From NCBI RefSeq assembly GCF_013408985.1, contig NZ_JACBZT010000001.1, positions 3,348,001 to 3,412,000 of the forward strand: DNA of 64,000 bases. The letters run 5' to 3'. The DNA comes from Petropleomorpha daqingensis (GTDB taxonomy: Bacteria; Actinomycetota; Actinomycetes; Mycobacteriales; Geodermatophilaceae). A model generated the notes under the pieces. It saw only the letters and a list, made by a program, of their open reading frames with translations, searched no databases and was not told the DNA's origin. Positions 10,970 through 20,063 of this stretch are shown piece after piece (positions within the stretch are counted from its first letter, which is position 1; each line of letters opens with the position of its first letter). Both the position numbers and the translations under genes were made by a program.

Positions 10970-12308
10970 TCAGCGCGGCGCGAGCGTCATGCCGCCGCGG
11001 ACGGCCCGGACGACGTCGTCGATGGCGGAGGTCGACTGCTGCGCGCCCAATCCCTCGTCGAGGAGGCCGCCGTGGCCGGCGTCGGCGGTGCGGTGGCTGC
11101 TGTTCGTCGACAACGCGGCCATCCGGTCCTGTGCAGCGTTCCAGACAGCGTCCGACGCATGTCCTTCGGCCGTGAGCACCACCATGGGCGTGCTGCCGAG
11201 GCTGGACAGCCGCCGGGCGTCGTCCATCAGGGCGGGCATGGTGCCGATCTCGTCCAGGGTGTTCTGCAAGCCGCGGGGACTCGTGACGAATGCCGCGAAC
11301 CGGCTCGCCTCGGGATCGGGGAACGCGGACCAGGTGGACGTCGGGAAGAGTCGGCCGACACCGAGGCGGGCGACGCTCGGCAGCAAGGCGAGCGGACCGG
11401 GCGAACCGGCCTGCATCGTGCCGGCGGCGGTCCGATAGGGGTTCGTGGTGTCGAGGAGGACCATCCCGGCGACCTGCTCGGGGTAGCGGTCGGCGTAGGT
11501 CATCGCGTAGTCGCCGCCGATGGAGTGCCCGACCAGGACGTACGGGCCGTGTTCGCCGGCGCGGGCGAGGAGCGTGTGCAGATCGGCGGCGGCCGCAACC
11601 CCGTCCTGCGGTTCGGCGGCGTCGCTCCAGCCCTGCCCGGCGCGGTCGTACGCGCACACGGGTGGTGTCGGCGACGGTGGGCGCGATCCGGGCCCAGCTC
11701 GCTGAGGATCCACCCAGCCCGCTCATCAACACCACGGTGGGGCCGCCGGAGCCGGTGCAGTCCAGGTGCAGCCGATGACCGCCGACGTCGTAGAGCCGGC
11801 CGGGCATCGCGTAGGTGTGCTGGTCGGCAGCCAGCCCGAAGGTTTCGGCAGCACCGCCGATGGCCGCGACGGTCATGACGACGACCACGGGGAACAGCAG
11901 CCAGCGACCGGCGCTCATCGAGCGGCGCACCCGCATCCCGATCCACACCGCCAGCGCCAGCAACAGCGGAGGCCAGACCCAGCCGGCCGCAGTCAGCCCC
12001 GGGTCGTCCGGCGCGGCGAGCACCAGACCCAGCCCGGTCGCCCCCAGTGCGGCGGCCGGAATCCAGGCCCACCGCTGTGGATGGTCGGTCAGCCGCGTCG
12101 AAAGCAGTGCCAGCATCGCCCAGCCGATCGCGAACCCGAGCAGCGCCGACCCGGTGACCGCGGATTCGGTCGTGCCGAGGAACACGAGCAGGGGGAGGAC
12201 GACGGCGAGCATCGCGCCGGTGAGCAGCGACCCGGCGACGATCAGCCGGGTCCGGCCGCGGCGGGTGCCCTGGCGGGAGGTGCCCACGGCCGCCGCGGCG
12301 GTGTTCAT
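10970..12308 (-). pseudogene. membrane-anchored alpha/beta hydrolase, frameshifted
   Basis: Starts at ATG 12308 with AAGGAG 6 nt upstream. The first ~140 codons encode about five hydrophobic helices, followed by GLAADQHTYAMPGRLYDVGGHRLHLDCTGSGGPTVVL, the usual entry to an alpha/beta hydrolase. At about 11660-11662 (plus-strand GGG) one extra base shifts the frame. Reading continues one frame over with VCAYDRAGQGWSD, the nucleophile elbow GHSIGG and a late His (AGHGGLL). Removing one base restores a ~445-aa protein. The break may be a real mutation or a sequencing error. It follows the frameshifted MFS1 gene, so both members of this pair are interrupted. Confidence 0.8.
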
Positions 12309-12426
12309 GAGGGCTCCTTCGCGGTCAGGAAGGGAACCGGCTCGGACGCTCGCGGCGCGGCGCGGCGGATTGCGAAGGGTGCGCGGGGACATCGTCCTGG
12401 CCTCTCGAGGGTTGGTGGGCCGCGGC

Positions 12427-13840
12427 TCAGCGGCGGGGCTGTCCGGCGTTGGCCGCAGACGGCGGCGTGGCCGGGCTTGGGCTGGGCAGCCGGCCGGAGC
12501 CGCGGCGTAGCAGTCCCAGCGCACCGGCTGCCAGCACGGCTCCGGTCAGCGTCACCACCAGCACGCCGGTGCCGGTGGCGGTGGCGGCCGAACTGCCTGC
12601 TCCCGTGCTGGTCGTGTACACGGTGTCGGCGGCGGCCAGCGCAAGGGCGCCACCGACCTGCCGCACCAGGATGAGGGTGGAGAGTGCACCGGCGACCGCC
12701 GTCGGGACCACGGAGCGCTGCAGCGCGATCTGGAGCCCGGACAGCGCCGGTCCCACTCCGAACCCGATCAGCGCCATGAACACCAGGCCCTGCCAGACCG
12801 GCGTGCCGGCGTCGAACGTCCCCGAACCCGAGCGCCCCGAGCGCGGCGAGTCCTGTGCCGATGAGCACCGGCCACCGCCACTGCTGCCAGCGGTTGATGG
12901 TGCTCGCGGCGAGGGTGGTGGCCAGCACGAGGCCCAGCAGGAGCGGGTAGATCAGCAGTCCGGAGCGCGTGGCGCTCACGTGGCGGGCGCTTTCGAGGTA
13001 GCGGGGCAGCAGGAGCACGCCGGCGTACAGCCCCGAGGTGGCCGTGGCGCCGGCGACGAGCATCGCGGCGACCGCGCGGTCGGCGAGCAGCCGCAACGGA
13101 ACGACCGGCGCGGCGGAGCGCCGCTCCACGGCCACGAACGCCGCGAGGACGGCGGCGCCGGCGACCATCGGAGCAACGGCGCGCTGGTCGAGCCCGACGA
13201 GGACGAGCCCTACGCCGATGCCCAGCAGGGCCATCCCGGCGACGTCGATGGGCACCTCGCGCCCCTCGAACCGGCCGAGCGACCGGGGAAGAAACCGCGC
13301 GACGACGACCAGGGCGGCCAGACCGAGTGGCACGTTGACCAGGAACGCCCAGCGCCAGCCCGGCCCGTCCGTGATGACCCCGCCGAGAAGCGGCCCGAGG
13401 ATGAAGGCGAGACCCATCAGACCGGCAAGTGCCGCCTGCAGGGAGGCGCTGCGGCGTCCGGCGTACAGATCGGCGACCAGGATGAACGGCAGACCCTCGA
13501 GTGCGCCGGCGCCCAGCCCCTGCACGGCCCGCTCCGCGATGAACTGGCCCATGCCCTGCGCCGACGCGGCCAGCGCCGAGCCGACGAGGAAGAGCCCCAA
13601 GCCGAACAGCAGCATCGCGCGGCGTCCGTACCGGTCGGAGAGCCGGGCGTACACGGGCAACGAGACCGTGGCCGGGACCAGGTACGCGGTCACCGCCCAC
13701 AGGTAGAGCGAAGCGCCGTCCAGGTCGCGCACGATCGCCGGCAACGCCGTCCCGACGATGGTCTGGTCGAGCATCGCCAGCAACAGGCCACAGACGACCG
13801 CGGCAAGCAGCAGCCGTGGGCGGCGCACGAAAACATCCAC
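12427..13840 (-). pseudogene. DHA2-family MFS multidrug transporter (MFS1), frameshifted
   Basis: Begins VDVFVRRPRLLLAAVVCGLL (GTG at 13840; an ATG at 13861 would overlap the operator-like dyad). It shows the typical LDQTIVGTALPAI first helix, the RLSDRYGRR loop after TM2 and many hydrophobic helices, as in EmrB/QacA drug:H+ antiporters. At a CCCC run at 12820-12823 the frame breaks after IGTGLAALGALGFG. The expected continuation (TFDAGTPVWQGLVFMALIGFGVGPALSG) is in the next frame and runs to the stop at 12427. One base removed restores a ~471-aa protein. Divergent from a PadR regulator, which presumably controls it; such pairs are common. Confidence 0.85.
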
Positions 13841-13851
13841 ATGACGACACT

Positions 13852-13882
13852 TACATGTCATTTCTTACACATCAAGCATGTA
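13852..13882. promoter_or_regulatory. operator-like dyad between MFS1 and padR
   Basis: TACATG (13852-13857) and CATGTA (13877-13882) form an inverted repeat. Inside it ATGT-N10-ACAT (13855-13872) resembles PadR-type operators (ATGT/ACAT half-sites). TAGACT at 13881-13886 could be the padR -10 box, only 7 nt before its ATG, implying a leaderless or nearly leaderless mRNA and autoregulation. Confidence 0.6.
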
Positions 13883-13893
13883 GACTGGCGGCC

Positions 13894-14397
13894 ATGTCGC
13901 TACCCCACGCCGTGCTCGGCCTGCTCGCGGTGGCGCCGGGAACGGGCTATGACCTGACCCGTCGGTTCGAGGCGTCGCTGAGCCATGCCTGGCATGCCAG
14001 CCACAGTCAGATCTACCCGGAGTTGGCCCGGCTGCAGGGTCGCGGCCTGGTCGAGGAGGCCGGCCGCGGGGCACGGGGGAGCCGCACCTGGGCGATCACC
14101 GAGCAGGGGCGGGCCGAGCTGGACCGCTGGCTGACCGAGGTGCAGCCCAATCGGAGTCAGCGCAACGAGACCGCGCTGCGCTGGTTCCTTCTCCCGCTCC
14201 TCCCGGCCGACCAGCGCCGCACCGCACTCGAGCGGGAGATCGCCGACATCGAGGACTCGACCGCCTTTCTGCAGGCATCTGCGGTCGGGGACGGCGGCGC
14301 GGGCGACGATCACCCCTTCCGTGCCACGGCTCGCCTCGGCTTGCGCATCAACGACGTCATGCTCGCGTGGCTCCGCGAGCAACTGGCCGACACGTGA
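13894..14397 (+). CDS. PadR-family transcriptional regulator
   Basis: 167 aa starting MSLPHAVLGLLAVAPGTGYDLTRRFE, the characteristic N-terminal winged helix of PadR proteins (SxxHAxLGLL...GYxL). It continues with HASHSQIYPELARLQGRGLVEE and ends in a helical dimerisation region (residues ~100-165). PadR proteins repress adjacent efflux or detoxification genes and release DNA on binding small aromatic or drug ligands. Here it is divergent from the frameshifted MFS1 gene with a dyad between them, so MFS1 is the likely target. The ATG at 13894 is chosen because the upstream in-frame extension lies within the operator region. Confidence 0.9.
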   Translation: MSLPHAVLGLLAVAPGTGYDLTRRFEASLSHAWHASHSQIYPELARLQGRGLVEEAGRGARGSRTWAITEQGRAELDRWLTEVQPNRSQRNETALRWFLLPLLPADQRRTALEREIADIEDSTAFLQASAVGDGGAGDDHPFRATARLGLRINDVMLAWLREQLADT

Positions 14398-14446
14398 ACG
14401 TCCCGCGCCGCCGGATTGCCCCTTCCGCGGTGTCGCCGGGCTCCCC

Positions 14447-14926
14447 TCAGAGCTCGAACGGGAGGGCAGTGAGCTCGGCGTAGGCGTCGGGCGACCAGGA
14501 GGCGAGCACCTTGTCGCGGAGCCGCGCGCCGAGCCGGCGGTAGAAGCGCTGGGCGTCGACGTTGTCGGGCTCGACGCCCCAGGTGATGACCAGCCGGTCG
14601 GGTGCGGCGACCTCGGTCAGCGCCTTCATCAATTGCCGCCCGACGCCGTCGGAACGGCTGCCGGGCCGGACGAACAGGTCGTCCAGCGCGAGGACGTCGC
14701 CGCCGGTCCACAGGTGCAGACGGCGAACGGCGGAGACGTAGCCGACCGCCGTCCCGTCGCGCTCGGCGAGCAGCACGGTGACGTCAGGGCGGCCCAGCAG
14801 CGAGCGCCACAGCCCCTCGTCGACGTGCACGTGCGCGGACTGGTCCTCGTGCTCGGCGATCTCGCGGACCATCGCCGCCACCACGGGGGCGTCGGAGGAC
14901 TCGGCCGCCCGAATCGCAACGGTCAT
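14447..14926 (-). CDS. GNAT-family N-acetyltransferase
   Basis: 159 aa with the GNAT fold order: TVAIRAAESSDAPVVAAMVRE (beta1-alpha1), VTVLLAERDGTAVGYVSAV, then the acetyl-CoA binding region LDDLFVRPGSRSDGVGRQLMKAL (motif A, R/Q-x-x-G-x-G/A degenerate as SDGVGR) and WGVEPDNVDAQRFYRRLGA (motif B). It transfers an acetyl group from acetyl-CoA to an amine; the acceptor is unknown. Its ATG overlaps the stop of the SnoaL-like gene by 4 nt (ATGA), so the two are translationally coupled at the end of the MFS2-copZ2 gene set. Confidence 0.87.
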   Translation of the reverse strand: MTVAIRAAESSDAPVVAAMVREIAEHEDQSAHVHVDEGLWRSLLGRPDVTVLLAERDGTAVGYVSAVRRLHLWTGGDVLALDDLFVRPGSRSDGVGRQLMKALTEVAAPDRLVITWGVEPDNVDAQRFYRRLGARLRDKVLASWSPDAYAELTALPFEL

Positions 14927-15348
14927 CGACGACGCTCCGCGAAGACGGCGGCCAGGTCGGTCGAGTTGAGGTAGACGACGATCTGCCACGAGTCGGCGGA
15001 CCGGCGCAGCAGGAACTGCGAGGGCAGCACCAGCGGCTCGGCGTCCTGCGTGTCGTGGGAGAAGCGGGCTGTCCACGTGGTGGCGACCGGCGTGTGCAGG
15101 TCGTCGAGGGGTGTCTCGCTCAGCTCGGTGAGCTTGAGCCCCTCGACGCCGATGCTGCCGAACAGCTGAGCCCGGCCGGACAGGGCCTTGATGAGCGCCT
15201 CGCGGGGGACCGGCGTCGCACTGCGAGGGTCGAGGCTGAGGAACGTCTCGGCGAAGCAGTCACGGGTCACCTCGGGGTCGGACGTGTCGGCTCCGTGGCG
15301 GTAGCGGTCGAAGAACTCGAGGACGTCGGGGCGGGCGGTAACGGGCAT
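14923..15348 (-). CDS. SnoaL-like / NTF2-superfamily protein
   Basis: 141 aa: RPDVLEFFDRYRHGADTSDPEVTRDCFAETFLSLDP at the N-terminus, a middle GLKLTELSETPLDDLHTPVATTWTARF and a C-terminal beta strand LRRSADSWQIVVYL. This alternation is that of the cone-shaped NTF2/SnoaL fold, used by small cyclases, isomerases and ligand-binding proteins. No catalytic residue can be assigned. ATG at 15348 with AAAGGAA upstream, 11 nt after the 39-aa ORF; its end overlaps the GNAT start. Probably part of the copZ2 transcript. Confidence 0.75.
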   Translation of the reverse strand: MPVTARPDVLEFFDRYRHGADTSDPEVTRDCFAETFLSLDPRSATPVPREALIKALSGRAQLFGSIGVEGLKLTELSETPLDDLHTPVATTWTARFSHDTQDAEPLVLPSQFLLRRSADSWQIVVYLNSTDLAAVFAERRR

Positions 15349-15359
15349 GGCGGTTCCTT

Positions 15360-15479
15360 TCAGGCGGTACGACGCGGCCGGCGCAGGTGCGTACGGCACC
15401 GATGCGGCCGACGAGCGCAGGCGGCGCGGAGCAGGTCGGTCTGGTGGTTGCGGACGAGGTACTGGTCGATGGTGGTCAT
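15360..15479 (-). CDS. 39-aa small protein downstream of copZ2
   Basis: ATG at 15479 with GGAAGGA about 9 nt upstream, TGA at 15360-15362. It begins MTTIDQYLVRNHQTDLLRAA, then Arg- and His-rich. Its first 24 residues align without gaps to the 52-aa ORF at 10341-10499, with identical relative position after copZ. Basic and soluble; function unknown. The matched placement argues that these tiny ORFs belong to the copper-chaperone module. Confidence 0.6.
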   Translation of the reverse strand: MTTIDQYLVRNHQTDLLRAACARRPHRCRTHLRRPRRTA

Positions 15480-15510
15480 GGCGAGGGTCCTTCCGGGGTC
15501 AAGAGGGGGT

Positions 15511-15744
15511 TCAGGGGACGAGGGCGTAACCGGCCTCGTCGACGGCGGCGGCGATGTCCGCGCGGTCGACAGGCGAGGTGGCGGCGACGGTGACCAGGCC
15601 GGTGGCCAGGTCGACGGTCACCGACTCGACCCCCGCGACAGCGGAGATCTCCTCGGTGACCGCGCGCCGGCAGTGGTCGCAGGTCATGCCGTTGACGGTG
15701 AACGTGGTCGTGCCGACGAACGTGCGGGGCGTGCTGGACAGCAT
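15511..15744 (-). CDS. copZ: CopZ-type copper chaperone, copy 2
   Basis: 77 aa HMA protein with metal motif GMTCDHC (19-25), the same length and ending (AGYALVP) as copy 1. ATG at 15744 preceded by AAGGAG with 5-nt spacing. It lies 52 nt after the MFS2 stop; motif site S3 overlaps that stop and precedes this gene. Copy 1 is linked to copA but this one has no ATPase beside it, so it may supply a different partner or act as a copper buffer. The duplication includes the small downstream ORF. Confidence 0.92.
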   Translation of the reverse strand: MLSSTPRTFVGTTTFTVNGMTCDHCRRAVTEEISAVAGVESVTVDLATGLVTVAATSPVDRADIAAAVDEAGYALVP

Positions 15745-15778
15745 CGGAACTCCTTGATCGGGAAGACGACGTGGTGTC

Positions 15779-15797
15779 GGTGCGAAATCGACAGGTT
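15779..15797 (+). promoter_or_regulatory. 19-bp regulon motif, site S3 (before copZ2)
   Basis: GGTGCGAAATCGACAGGTT, the most diverged copy. Upstream of copZ2 (35 nt from its start) and touching the MFS2 stop codon, just as S1 touches the stop of the gene before copA. Confidence 0.55.
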
Positions 15798-17242
15798 CAG
15801 TGGCCGTGGCCGTGAGCGACGGCGCCGACAGCCGGCTTGCCACCGGGGACGGCGAGCAGCGTGAGCAGGAACAGCCCGGCCAGGACGACGGCGGTGGCGG
15901 TGAACGCGCGGCCGTAGCCGTCCACGAGGCCGGCCCGGGTGGCCAGGTTCCCGGCGATCGCGGTGAGTCCGGCGACGCCGAGCGCCGCGCCGATCTCGTG
16001 GCCGGTCATCATCAGCCCGCTCGCGACGCCCGAGCTCTCGGCCGGCACGTCGCCCATCGCGGCGACCGCGATCGCCACGAACATCGGGCCGACGCCCGCG
16101 CCGACCAGCAGGAACCCGGGCAGCACGTCGGCGGCGTAGGAAGTGCCGCCGGCGTTGAGCGCCAACAGCAAGACGCCACCGGCCATGACGACCAGCCCGC
16201 CGAGGATCAGCGGCTTGGCACCCACGTGGCCGATGCCGTGCGACGCCGCGGCGGCCGACAGCGTGATCGCCCCGGCCAGCGGCAGGAACTCCAGGCCCGC
16301 GAACAGTGCCGACGACCCGATGACCGCCTGCAGGTACAGCGACGACAGGAAGATCGCGCCGACCACGACGCCGGTTACCCCGGCCATGACCGCGGAGGCG
16401 GAGACCAGCGAGCGGATCCGCCAGGTCGCCGGCGGCACCAGCGGGTCGGCGGTGCGCCGCTCCAGCCGGGCGAAGGCGGTCAGCAGCACCGCGGCCCCGG
16501 CCAGGGCGAGCCAGGTGCGCGGCGCCGTCCAGCCGGCCGACCGGGTGGCCTCGATGCCGAACACGAGCGCCAGTAGACCGCTGACCAGCGTCAACGCCCC
16601 CGGGACGTCGAGGCGGCGCAGCGCACCGGTCCGCGAGGCGCCAGGGGTGACCGCGCGCAGCGTGCCGACGACGACCGCGATGCCGATCGGCACGTTGATG
16701 AAGAACACCGCGCGCCAATCGAAAGCACTGGTCAGCGCCCCGCCGAACAGCACTCCGGCGGCGATGCCGAGGCTGCCGACGGTGCCCCACACGGCCAGCG
16801 CGGTCTGCCGCTGCTTGCCCGCGTAGGCGGTCATGATGATCGACAGCGCCGCCGGGGTGAGCAGCGCGGCACCGGCGCCCTGGGCGGCCCGCGAGGCGAT
16901 CAGCATCCACGGGGCCTGGGCGAGCGCGCTGGCCAGCGACGCGGCAGTGAACAGCCCGACCCCGGCAAGGAAGGCGCGCCGCCGGTCGAGCAGGTCGGCG
17001 ATCCGGCCGCCGAGCAGCAGCAACCCGCCGGAGAGCAGCACGTAGGCGCTGATCGTCCACTGGTAGTCCGCGGCCGACAGCTGCAGGCCGCGGGCGATCG
17101 ACGGCAGCGCGACGTTCACGACGGAGACGTCGAGGATCACCATCACCTGGGCGGCGATCATCAGGACGAAGACGGTCCACGGCCTGCGTGGCTCGTCGGG
17201 GTGCGCGGGGTGCGCCGGGGAGACGGCGGAGTGGGCCGACAT
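15797..17242 (-). CDS. DHA2-family MFS efflux transporter (MFS2)
   Basis: 481 aa with about 14 hydrophobic helices. Diagnostic segments are VMVILDVSVVNVALPSI (TM1), GGRIADLLDRRR (loop 2-3) and RAAQGAGAALLTPAALS (motif of 14-TM drug/H+ antiporters of the EmrB/QacA type). It ends in a His-rich tail (VAHGHGH). It would pump hydrophobic compounds out of the cell; the substrate is unknown, though the copper-linked neighbourhood and His tail leave metal or chelate export possible. ATG at 17242 with GGAGG 5 nt upstream. Divergent from the LuxR regulator with motif site S4 between them. Confidence 0.9.
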   Translation of the reverse strand: MSAHSAVSPAHPAHPDEPRRPWTVFVLMIAAQVMVILDVSVVNVALPSIARGLQLSAADYQWTISAYVLLSGGLLLLGGRIADLLDRRRAFLAGVGLFTAASLASALAQAPWMLIASRAAQGAGAALLTPAALSIIMTAYAGKQRQTALAVWGTVGSLGIAAGVLFGGALTSAFDWRAVFFINVPIGIAVVVGTLRAVTPGASRTGALRRLDVPGALTLVSGLLALVFGIEATRSAGWTAPRTWLALAGAAVLLTAFARLERRTADPLVPPATWRIRSLVSASAVMAGVTGVVVGAIFLSSLYLQAVIGSSALFAGLEFLPLAGAITLSAAAASHGIGHVGAKPLILGGLVVMAGGVLLLALNAGGTSYAADVLPGFLLVGAGVGPMFVAIAVAAMGDVPAESSGVASGLMMTGHEIGAALGVAGLTAIAGNLATRAGLVDGYGRAFTATAVVLAGLFLLTLLAVPGGKPAVGAVAHGHGH

Positions 17243-17307
17243 CGTTCCTCCTCGAGAACGGGGTGGTTGGTCGGCTGCCACGCTCGCGGCCGAGGAGTTC
17301 GCTCACG

Positions 17308-17326
17308 CCGGGGAAATCGCCAGGTT
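17308..17326 (+). promoter_or_regulatory. 19-bp regulon motif, site S4 (MFS2/luxR divergent region)
   Basis: CCGGGGAAATCGCCAGGTT, the best match to the consensus. In the 114-nt gap between MFS2 (minus) and the LuxR gene (plus), 30 nt before the LuxR start, so it could mediate autoregulation as well as MFS2 control. Confidence 0.7.
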
Positions 17327-17356
17327 TCGTTCCTCCTCCTCGGTACGGTTCGGCTC

Positions 17357-20062
17357 GTGCTGGCCGGACGGGACTCGGAACGCGCGGCGATCGCCGCCCT
17401 CCTCGACGCCGCCCGGCAAGGCAGCGGTGGGGCGCTCGTCGTCCGCGGGATCGCCGGGTCCGGGAAGTCCACGCTGCTGGCCGACGCCCTGCCCACCGAC
17501 ATGACCGTGCTGCGGACCTCCGGCGTGGAGTCCGAGTCGCCGCTGGCCTTCGCCGCCCTGCAGCGGCTGCTGTGGCCGCTGCGCGGCCGGATCGGCGGCC
17601 TGCCCGCTCCGCAGCAGGCGGCGCTGCGCGCCGCGCTCGGTGAGGCCGAGGGGGACGGCGACCGGTTCCTCGCCTTCCTCGGCACGCTGAGCCTGCTCGC
17701 CGACGCCGCCGACGAGCGCCCGGTGGTGGCGGTCGTCGACGACGCGCACTGGCTGGACGACGCATCCGCCGCCGCGCTGCTGTTCGTCGCCCGCCGGCTG
17801 CAGGCCGAGCGGGTCGCCCTCCTGTTCGCCGCCCGGGACGGCGACGTCCGCCGGTTCGAGGCCGACGACCTGCCGACCGTCGTCCTGGGTGGGGTGACCG
17901 GCCCGGACGCCGACGCGCTGCTCTCCACGAGAGGTCCGGTCGACCCGGCGGTCCGCGACGAGCTGGTCGCGAGCACCGGGGGCAACCCGCTGGCGCTGGT
18001 CGAGCTGGCCGCGGCGCTCAGCGCCGAGCAGCTGGCCGGCCAGGTACCGCTGCCCGCGGCGCTGCCGCTGACCGGGGGAGTGGAGCGCGGGTTCCTCGAC
18101 CGCTGCCGGCGGCTGCCGGAGCCGGCGCAGCGGTTCCTGCTGGTCGCCGCCGCCGACGACACCGGCCGGCTGACCGTCGTCCGCGATGCCGCCGAGGCGC
18201 TCGACGCCGGCGACGACGCCCTCGACGCGGTGGAGCGGGCCGGGCTGCTCCAGGTCGACGGCGACGCGCTGTCGATGTACCACCCGCTGGTGCGCTCCGC
18301 GGTCTACCGCGCGGCGACCAGCACTCAGCGGCGGGCCGCGCACCGGGCGCTCGCCGACGTCCTCGATGCCGACGCCGACCGCCGCGCGTGGCACCTGGCC
18401 GCGGCCGCCGACCGCCCGGACGAGACCGTCGTGGCAGCCCTGGACGGCGTCGCCGAGCGCGCCGCCGGCCGGGGCGGTCACGAGGCGGCGTCGGCCGCCT
18501 GGGCGCGCGCCGCCGAGCTGACCACGAGCGGGGAGGACCGCGGACGGCGGCTGTACCTCGCCGCGTCGTCCGCATGGCTCGGCGCGCACCCCTCGCGGGC
18601 GACGGCGCTGGCCGACGCGGCGGCTGCCCTGGTGACCGACCCGTCTTTGCGGGCGCGGCTGCTCCTGCTGCAAGGGACGGTCGCGTGGAACACCCGCTCG
18701 CTGAACGACGGCTTCGACCTCGTCGTGCAGGGCGCCGAGGCCGCGCTCGGCGCGGACGAGGGGATGGGGCGGCAGATGGCCATGCTCACGGCGTCGCTGT
18801 CCGCGTTCGGGGGCCGGTCGCCGCGGACCTTCGATCCGGTGCCGCTTGTGCCGCCGCCCCCGGCGGACGCGCCGGCCGGGATGCAGGTGGCCTTCCACCT
18901 CATGCACGGGTTCCACGCGCTCGCCCGCCCGGACTACGCCGCCGCCGCGCGGGAGTTCCGCGGCGCCTTCGCGCTCACCGACGCCGATCCGCTCGAGGGC
19001 GACCACGTGCTGCAGCCGAACCTGGCCATCGCCGCGTGGGTCGTGGACGACGACGAGCGCAGTCTGCGGCTGCACGACGACCAGCTGGTCGCCGCGCGCC
19101 GGGCCGGCGCCCTCACGATGGTCGAGCACGCGCTGACCCGCGGCTTCTTCTCGCAGCTGGTCACCGGCTCGTGGACGACGGCGACCGCGGCCGCGGCGGA
19201 GGCGCTGTCGCTCATGGCCGGCGCGGGCCAGACCGTGCTGATGGCGCTGCCGGCCGCGCAGATCGCCCTGGTCAGCGCGCTGCGCGGGGAGGACGCCGCC
19301 GATCGGCTGCTGGCCGAGGCGACGGCACTCCGCGACGCCCACCCGGTCGGGCTGACGGACGGGCAGGTGGTCGACCTGCTCCACTGGGGGCGCGGGCTGC
19401 GGGCCGCCGCCCAGCCGGCGACGGCGCTGCACCACCTCGAGCAGATCCAGATGCCGATGATGCGGCGCATGGCTGTTCTGGACCTGGCCGACGCCGCCCT
19501 GAGGGCCGGTCGCCTCGACGTCCTGGGCACGTGGCTCGACGGGGTCGCCGCCTTCGCCGACGGCACCGGCACGCCGAGCGCGGTCGCCGTCGTCGAGCAC
19601 GGCCGCGCCTTGCTGGCCGACGGCGACGAGGCCGAGAAGCACTTCCGGCAGTCGCTCGAGGCGCACGCCGGCTCGCCGCGGTTGCCGGACCGGGCCCGCA
19701 CCGAGCTGGCGTTCGGCGAGCACCTGCGCCGCAACCGCCGCCGGGTCGACGCCCGCGAGCACCTGCGGACGGCGCTCACCCTGTTCGAGGAGCTCGGCGC
19801 CACCCCGTGGGCCGAGCGCGCGGCCCAGGAGCTGCGCGCCTCCGGCGAGACCGCGCGCCGCCGCGACGTCTCGACCGCCACCGACCTGACCGCGCAGGAG
19901 CGCCAGGTCGCCGGGCTCGTGCGCCAGGGGCTGTCCAACCGGGACGCCGCCGCGCAGCTGTTCGTCAGCCCGCGCACCGTCGACTTCCACCTGCGCAACG
20001 TGTTCAACAAGCTCGGCGTGACCTCCCGCGCCGAGCTGATCGCGCTGTCGCTGGAGCTGTAA
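17357..20062 (+). CDS. LAL-type LuxR-family regulator with N-terminal ATPase
   Basis: 901 aa from GTG 17357. Walker A GIAGSGKST (31-39), Walker B with following HW (VVAVVDDAHW, ~123-132), a long helical middle of TPR-like repeats, and a C-terminal LuxR HTH (LTAQERQVAGLVRQGLSNRDAAAQLFVSPRTVDFHLRNVFNKLGV). Large ATP-binding LuxR proteins activate nearby operons after sensing an inducer with the central domain. It is divergent from MFS2 and precedes the monooxygenase operon; motif copies lie on both sides of it, making it the best candidate for the protein that binds them. The start was chosen because the upstream frame runs back into the MFS2 region. Confidence 0.9.
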   Translation: MLAGRDSERAAIAALLDAARQGSGGALVVRGIAGSGKSTLLADALPTDMTVLRTSGVESESPLAFAALQRLLWPLRGRIGGLPAPQQAALRAALGEAEGDGDRFLAFLGTLSLLADAADERPVVAVVDDAHWLDDASAAALLFVARRLQAERVALLFAARDGDVRRFEADDLPTVVLGGVTGPDADALLSTRGPVDPAVRDELVASTGGNPLALVELAAALSAEQLAGQVPLPAALPLTGGVERGFLDRCRRLPEPAQRFLLVAAADDTGRLTVVRDAAEALDAGDDALDAVERAGLLQVDGDALSMYHPLVRSAVYRAATSTQRRAAHRALADVLDADADRRAWHLAAAADRPDETVVAALDGVAERAAGRGGHEAASAAWARAAELTTSGEDRGRRLYLAASSAWLGAHPSRATALADAAAALVTDPSLRARLLLLQGTVAWNTRSLNDGFDLVVQGAEAALGADEGMGRQMAMLTASLSAFGGRSPRTFDPVPLVPPPPADAPAGMQVAFHLMHGFHALARPDYAAAAREFRGAFALTDADPLEGDHVLQPNLAIAAWVVDDDERSLRLHDDQLVAARRAGALTMVEHALTRGFFSQLVTGSWTTATAAAAEALSLMAGAGQTVLMALPAAQIALVSALRGEDAADRLLAEATALRDAHPVGLTDGQVVDLLHWGRGLRAAAQPATALHHLEQIQMPMMRRMAVLDLADAALRAGRLDVLGTWLDGVAAFADGTGTPSAVAVVEHGRALLADGDEAEKHFRQSLEAHAGSPRLPDRARTELAFGEHLRRNRRRVDAREHLRTALTLFEELGATPWAERAAQELRASGETARRRDVSTATDLTAQERQVAGLVRQGLSNRDAAAQLFVSPRTVDFHLRNVFNKLGVTSRAELIALSLEL

Positions 20063-20063
20063 G

